Part shown: piece after piece, positions 6,677 to 10,222 of the stretch | How positions within the stretch are numbered: position 1 is the stretch's first letter | Layout: every line of letters starts with the position of its first letter | Assembly (NCBI GenBank): GCA_902520385.1 | Contig: CABYOB010000019.1 | Span: 1-10,222, forward strand | Length of the DNA: 10,222 bases | Direction: 5' to 3' | Origin: an uncultured Bacteroidota bacterium | GTDB lineage: Bacteria > Bacteroidota > Bacteroidia > Flavobacteriales > TMED113 | The notes under the pieces: model-generated | What the model was told of the DNA's origin: nothing | Seen by the model: the letters and a program-made list of their open reading frames with translations, nothing else | Database searches by the model: none | Program-made: the position numbers and the translations under genes

Positions 6677-7863
6677 CTTAAAACACTTTTTACTTTTTGA
6701 GCGGCCTCTTCAAGCAAAATTACAGAATGAACTTTTAAACCACTTTGGTCAATAATTTCTTTCGCTTTTTTAGAGTTTGTTCCTTGTAACCTAACAATAA
6801 TTGGAATGGATATATCTCCTATGTTTTTATAAGCATCTACAATACCCTGAGCTACTCTATCACATCTTACTATACCACCAAAAATATTAACAAGTATTGC
6901 TTTCACATTATCATCTTTTAATATAATTCTAAATGCATTTTCAACTCTATTAGCATCAGCAGTACCTCCAACATCCAAAAAATTAGCAGGGCTACCACCA
7001 GCTAGTTTAATAATATCCATTGTGGCCATTGCTAAGCCAGCACCATTTACAATACACCCAACATTTCCATCTAATTTTATATAATTTAAATTATATGAAG
7101 AAGCTTCTACTTCAAATTTATTTTCCTCTCTTATGTCACGTAACTTTATAAAATCAGGGTGCCTAAACATTGCATTATCATCAAGAGTTACCTTAGCATC
7201 TACTGCAATAATTTTATTATCTGAACTTTTAATAACTGGATTTATTTCAAATAAAGATGCATCAGACTCTTGATAAGCTTGATATAAATTTTTCACAAAT
7301 AACTTCATTTCATTGTGAGATTCACCTATTAAATCTAAATTATTTGCAATTTTTTCACATTGACTTTCTGTTAATCCTAAAATTGGGTTTATTTCTTCTT
7401 TAAATAACTTTTCAGGTGTTTTGTCAGCTACCTCTTCAATATCCATACCCCCCTCGCTTGAATATACAATCATATTTGTACTTGTAGATCTATTTAAAAG
7501 AATTGAAATATAAATTTCCTTTATTTCACTTTCACCAGGATAATACACGTCTTCAGCAATTAAAATTTGATTTACTTTTTTACCTAAACTACTAGTTTGA
7601 GGAGTAATTAAATTCATGCCTAATATATTACTGGCATGAACCTTAACCTCTTCTAAATTTTTTGCTAATTTAATCCCTCCACCTTTTCCTCTTCCCCCAG
7701 CATGTACCTGAGCTTTAATTACAAAAAATGAAGTTCCTGTTTCTTTAGACAGTTTTTCTGCATTAGAAATAGCAGAATTCAAATTTTCTGCCACATAGCC
7801 ACGTTGAATGCGCACACCATGTTTTGAAAGTATTTCTTTTGCCTGATATTCATGTAAATTCAT
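6673..7863 (-). CDS. sucC: Succinyl-CoA synthetase (ADP-forming) beta subunit
   Basis: TCA-cycle enzyme subunit: with the alpha subunit SucD it interconverts succinyl-CoA + ADP + phosphate and succinate + CoA + ATP in the cytoplasm. The 396 residues start MNLHEYQAKEIL, identical in style to E. coli SucC (388 residues), which fixes the start. Residues 1-235 form the ATP-grasp domain: K50 and the AGGRGKGGG loop at 55-63 bind nucleotide, and EINP at 206-209 (N208) and VDAK at 221-224 (D222) match the E. coli Mg2+ ligands N199 and D213. Residues 245-396 form the CoA-ligase domain: LDGNVGCIVNGAGLAM from 264, NFLDVGG at 294-300, and NIFGGIVRCDRVAQGI from 326. All key residues are present. sucD is not in the window, so it must lie elsewhere; the downstream neighbour is a convergent, unrelated gene. 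A candidate promoter lies just upstream at 7884-7891. The stop overlaps the phosphomannomutase stop. Confidence 0.97.
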   Translation of the reverse strand: MNLHEYQAKEILSKHGVRIQRGYVAENLNSAISNAEKLSKETGTSFFVIKAQVHAGGRGKGGGIKLAKNLEEVKVHASNILGMNLITPQTSSLGKKVNQILIAEDVYYPGESEIKEIYISILLNRSTSTNMIVYSSEGGMDIEEVADKTPEKLFKEEINPILGLTESQCEKIANNLDLIGESHNEMKLFVKNLYQAYQESDASLFEINPVIKSSDNKIIAVDAKVTLDDNAMFRHPDFIKLRDIREENKFEVEASSYNLNYIKLDGNVGCIVNGAGLAMATMDIIKLAGGSPANFLDVGGTADANRVENAFRIILKDDNVKAILVNIFGGIVRCDRVAQGIVDAYKNIGDISIPIIVRLQGTNSKKAKEIIDQSGLKVHSVILLEEAAQKVKSVLS

Positions 7864-7940
7864 AATGATAAATATAAGATGAACAAAAATAGTTTTTTTA
7901 GTTAAAATATCTACTCTTTAAATTATATTTATACTATAAA
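7864..7940. promoter_or_regulatory. Divergent intergenic spacer between sucC and the DUF5916 gene
   Basis: This 77-base, almost entirely A/T spacer must hold the promoters of both divergent genes. The minus-strand element at 7884-7891 is the best candidate. On the plus strand the nearest match is TATATTTA at 7924-7931 (7 of 8 positions), only 9 bases before the ATG at 7941, which would make the transcript nearly leaderless; I give that little weight. No operator palindrome, riboswitch or GC-rich hairpin is visible. Confidence 0.5.
7884..7891 (-). promoter_or_regulatory. Candidate Bacteroidota -7 element for sucC
   Basis: Read on the minus strand the octamer is TATTTTTG, an exact match to the TAnnTTTG -7 consensus described for Bacteroidota housekeeping sigma factors. 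It sits 20 bases upstream of the sucC ATG, giving a short leader of about 15 bases. I do not see a clear TTG -33 box about 19-20 bases further upstream, and the region is very AT-rich, so a chance match is possible. Confidence 0.4.
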
Positions 7941-10222
7941 ATGAAAAAAGTAATTTTACTATTTTTTATGACTTCATTTATTTTGTGTTCGCAAAATAAA
8001 AAAGTAGTTTCTGCTAAAAGAATTCAAAATCCTCCAAAAATTGATGGTATCCTAAACGAAAATATATGGAAAAATTTAAACCCTGCTAAAGAATTTATAA
8101 TGACTGAACCATATAATGGTAAACTAGAGAGAATTAAAGAAAAATCAGAAGTTTATATTTTATATGATAATAATGCCATTTATTTTGGAGTCAAATTATT
8201 TGATGAAAATGCACATTTAATTTTAGAAGAATTAGGAGCACGGGATGATAAAAATAAAAATGCTGATATGTTTGAGATATGGCTTAATCCTTTTAATGAT
8301 GGTATAAATCAATTTAATTTTGGTGTTACGGCAGCAGGTGTGCAGTTTGATGGCATTTTTAATGGTCAATCTTTAGACATGAATTGGGATGCAGTTTGGG
8401 AGAGTGAAATAACAAAAAATAACACAGGGTGGTTTATAGAAATAAAAATACCTTATTCAGCCATTAGGTTTCCTAGAAAAGACAATCAAGAATGGGGTTT
8501 AAATATGGTAAGAGGGATAAGAAGATATAGAGAATTTTACTCATGGAACTTCGTTGACATAGAACAAGAAATAAAATCCAATCAAGATGGAAGATTAGTT
8601 GGTATTAATAATATTACTCCACCAATAAGATTATCTTTTAATCCATATACTAGCTTTTATTTAGAAAATTATGATAATAATACTGAAACATATTTTAATG
8701 GTGGTCTAGATTTAAAATATGGTATTAGTGAAAACTTTACATTAGACATGACTCTTATTCCTGACTTTGGTCAAACAAGAAGTGATGACTATGTATTAAA
8801 TACTTCTCCATATGAAATAAGGTATAATGAAAATAGATCTTTTTTCACTGAAGGTGTTGAGTTATTCAATAAAGCTGGCTTATTCTACTCTAGAAGAATT
8901 GGTCAAGCATCAACAATTGAAATAAATGACAATGAAGAAATTATCAATAACCCCAATTCGATTGGAATATTAAATGCTACAAAAATTTCAGGAAGAAATA
9001 AAAATGGCTTGGCTCTTGGAATATTTAACGCTGTTACAAATAAAACATATGTTATAATTGAAAGTGAGGAAGTAGATATGGATAATATCCTGAAATCTAG
9101 TAGAGAGGAATTATTACAACCATTCACAAACTATAACTTATTTGTAATAGACCAAACATTTAATAAAAATTCCAGTATTACTTTCACAAACACAAATGTA
9201 AACAGATTTGAAAAAAACTATAAAAAATCTAACGTAAGTTCTCTTTTAATTAAAGCTGTTGATAATAATAACAAATATGAAATAGGCTCAAAAATAAACA
9301 TAAGTAATGTGAAAGAAAATTTTGAAAAAAAAAATGGGTTTAATTCTTCATTGTCATTTAAAAAAATCCAAGGTAAATTTAAATTTAATTTATCAAACAA
9401 TATAGAAAGTGATAAATATGATCATAATGATATGGGGTTTTTATATGACAATAATGAAATTAGTAACAAATTAACACTGGGCTACTATATTTTTAAACCA
9501 ACCAATTTAATGCTTAAAAGTAACTACACAATAGACATCGACCATGAAATGCTTTACAAACCCATTGCATATAAAGAAGTAGCAATAAAAGGTCAAACAA
9601 ATATAATTTGGAAAAACCGTTTATCCACTGGACTAAGTTTAAGATATAATTTTGAAGAACATGACTATAATGAAGCAAGAACAGAAAATCAAGTTTTTAT
9701 TAGACCTCCTAAATTAAATTCTTCATTTTACAGTTCTAGTGATTACAGAAAAAGATTTGCTCTTGACACAAGAGTTGGAATAAAATATACAGAAGAAAAT
9801 AATAACAATAAATTATATTTAAGGATATCACCAAGATTCAGATTCAATGATCACCTATCTGTAATTTATATATATGTCCAAGAAAATGAGAAAAACCAGT
9901 TTGGTTATATTGATGAAGTAGATGAAAATATTTTTTTTTCTAAAAGAGACCAATTAACATTTACAAATAAACTAATGATAGATTATGCAATTAACAAAAA
10001 AATATTCGCTAATATAATCCTACGACATTATTGGTCCAGATTTGAGAACAAAAAATTTTATATTCTGGAAGAAGATGGCACTTTAAGTCAGACTAATACC
10101 AATATTATAGACTCTGACATAAATTTTAATTCATGGAATATTGACTTTTCTTTTTCATACGAATTTTTACCTGGATCATTTCTATCATTAGTTTGGAAAA
10201 ACCAACTACTTTCTGAGACTAA
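7941..10222 (+). CDS. DUF5916 family outer-membrane protein with N-terminal CBM9-like domain (3' partial)
   Basis: The frame is open from the ATG at 7941 to the right edge (760 full codons, no stop), so only the C-terminal end is missing; family members are usually about 720-880 residues. Residues 1-17 are a signal peptide (MKKVILLFFMTSFILCS). Residues 24-215 form the carbohydrate-binding family 9-like domain: AKRIQNPPKIDG at 25-36, a later VTAAGVQFDG segment, WDAVWES, and the IPYSAIRFPR motif ending at 179. From about 225 the DUF5916 part begins: GGLDLKYGIS, then the hallmark PDFGQTRSDD from 274 with the following SPYEIRYNENRSFFTEG region, FYSRRIGQ, NYNLFVIDQ at 397-405 and FTNTNVNR at 415-422. 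The remainder is Asn/Lys-rich with alternating strands as in a beta-barrel. The family is widespread in Bacteroidota and its function is unknown; an outer-membrane place is inferred from signal peptide and barrel-like strands. It is divergent from sucC with no obvious functional link. An A10 run (9325-9334) and a T9 run (9931-9939) lie in the coding sequence without breaking the frame. Confidence 0.9.
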   Translation, partial: MKKVILLFFMTSFILCSQNKKVVSAKRIQNPPKIDGILNENIWKNLNPAKEFIMTEPYNGKLERIKEKSEVYILYDNNAIYFGVKLFDENAHLILEELGARDDKNKNADMFEIWLNPFNDGINQFNFGVTAAGVQFDGIFNGQSLDMNWDAVWESEITKNNTGWFIEIKIPYSAIRFPRKDNQEWGLNMVRGIRRYREFYSWNFVDIEQEIKSNQDGRLVGINNITPPIRLSFNPYTSFYLENYDNNTETYFNGGLDLKYGISENFTLDMTLIPDFGQTRSDDYVLNTSPYEIRYNENRSFFTEGVELFNKAGLFYSRRIGQASTIEINDNEEIINNPNSIGILNATKISGRNKNGLALGIFNAVTNKTYVIIESEEVDMDNILKSSREELLQPFTNYNLFVIDQTFNKNSSITFTNTNVNRFEKNYKKSNVSSLLIKAVDNNNKYEIGSKINISNVKENFEKKNGFNSSLSFKKIQGKFKFNLSNNIESDKYDHNDMGFLYDNNEISNKLTLGYYIFKPTNLMLKSNYTIDIDHEMLYKPIAYKEVAIKGQTNIIWKNRLSTGLSLRYNFEEHDYNEARTENQVFIRPPKLNSSFYSSSDYRKRFALDTRVGIKYTEENNNNKLYLRISPRFRFNDHLSVIYIYVQENEKNQFGYIDEVDENIFFSKRDQLTFTNKLMIDYAINKKIFANIILRHYWSRFENKKFYILEEDGTLSQTNTNIIDSDINFNSWNIDFSFSYEFLPGSFLSLVWKNQLLSET

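Noticed and set aside
6655..6720. Bidirectional rho-independent terminator between the convergent genes
   Set aside because: Only A/T runs and very weak A/T stems are present; there is no GC stem followed by a T tract, and the sequence is coding on both sides.
7924..7931. TATATTTA as -7 element for the DUF5916 gene
   Set aside because: It lacks the final G, has no -33 partner, and lies 9 bases from the ATG; in this A/T-rich spacer such a match is expected by chance.
7941..7991. DUF5916 protein as a lipoprotein with Cys16
   Set aside because: The residues before the Cys are F-I-L, which do not fit the usual L-[A/S/T]-[G/A]-C lipobox; an ordinary signal peptide is more likely.
8903..9400. Two minus-strand open frames (8903-9127 and 9218-9400) with hydrophobic, membrane-like products
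   Set aside because: They are antisense to the continuous DUF5916 reading frame, whose family motifs run through this stretch; the hydrophobicity follows from complementing Lys/Asn/Glu codons.

Overview
The window comes from a low-GC (roughly 30% by eye) member of the Bacteroidota, most likely a marine Flavobacteriia-type lineage. The evidence is a SprB-like adhesin with a type IX secretion system (T9SS) type B C-terminal domain, a PorP/SprF-family partner, a DUF5916-type outer-membrane protein, A-rich start regions without Shine-Dalgarno sites, and a Bacteroidota-style TAnnTTTG promoter element. No species is assigned.

Layout. Positions 2-4897 (+) are the 3' part of a giant repeat adhesin whose beginning lies left of the window: 17 SprB-like repeats, then a 92-residue sorting domain. 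Four bases later comes a PorP/SprF-like T9SS outer-membrane protein (4902-5969, +). Its last 10 bases overlap a eukaryotic-type (HAD-fold) phosphomannomutase (5960-6676, +). These three genes look like one operon: surface protein, its dedicated export partner, and a sugar-phosphate enzyme that may feed GDP-mannose or glycan synthesis. The convergent gene sucC (6673-7863, -), the succinyl-CoA synthetase beta subunit, overlaps the phosphomannomutase tail to tail by 4 bases. A 77-base divergent spacer (7864-7940) separates sucC from a DUF5916 protein (7941 onward, +) that is still open at the right edge.

The least ordinary part is the adhesin. Its visible repeat region (about 1,540 residues) has one lysine and one arginine, about 55 cysteines and a large excess of Asp/Glu. 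Three consecutive repeats carry DxDGDG-type calcium-loop insertions. Basic residues reappear only in the terminal sorting domain. Both edge genes are partial. I saw no RNA gene, mobile element, CRISPR array or convincing intrinsic terminator. There is no gene-free stretch above 300 bases.
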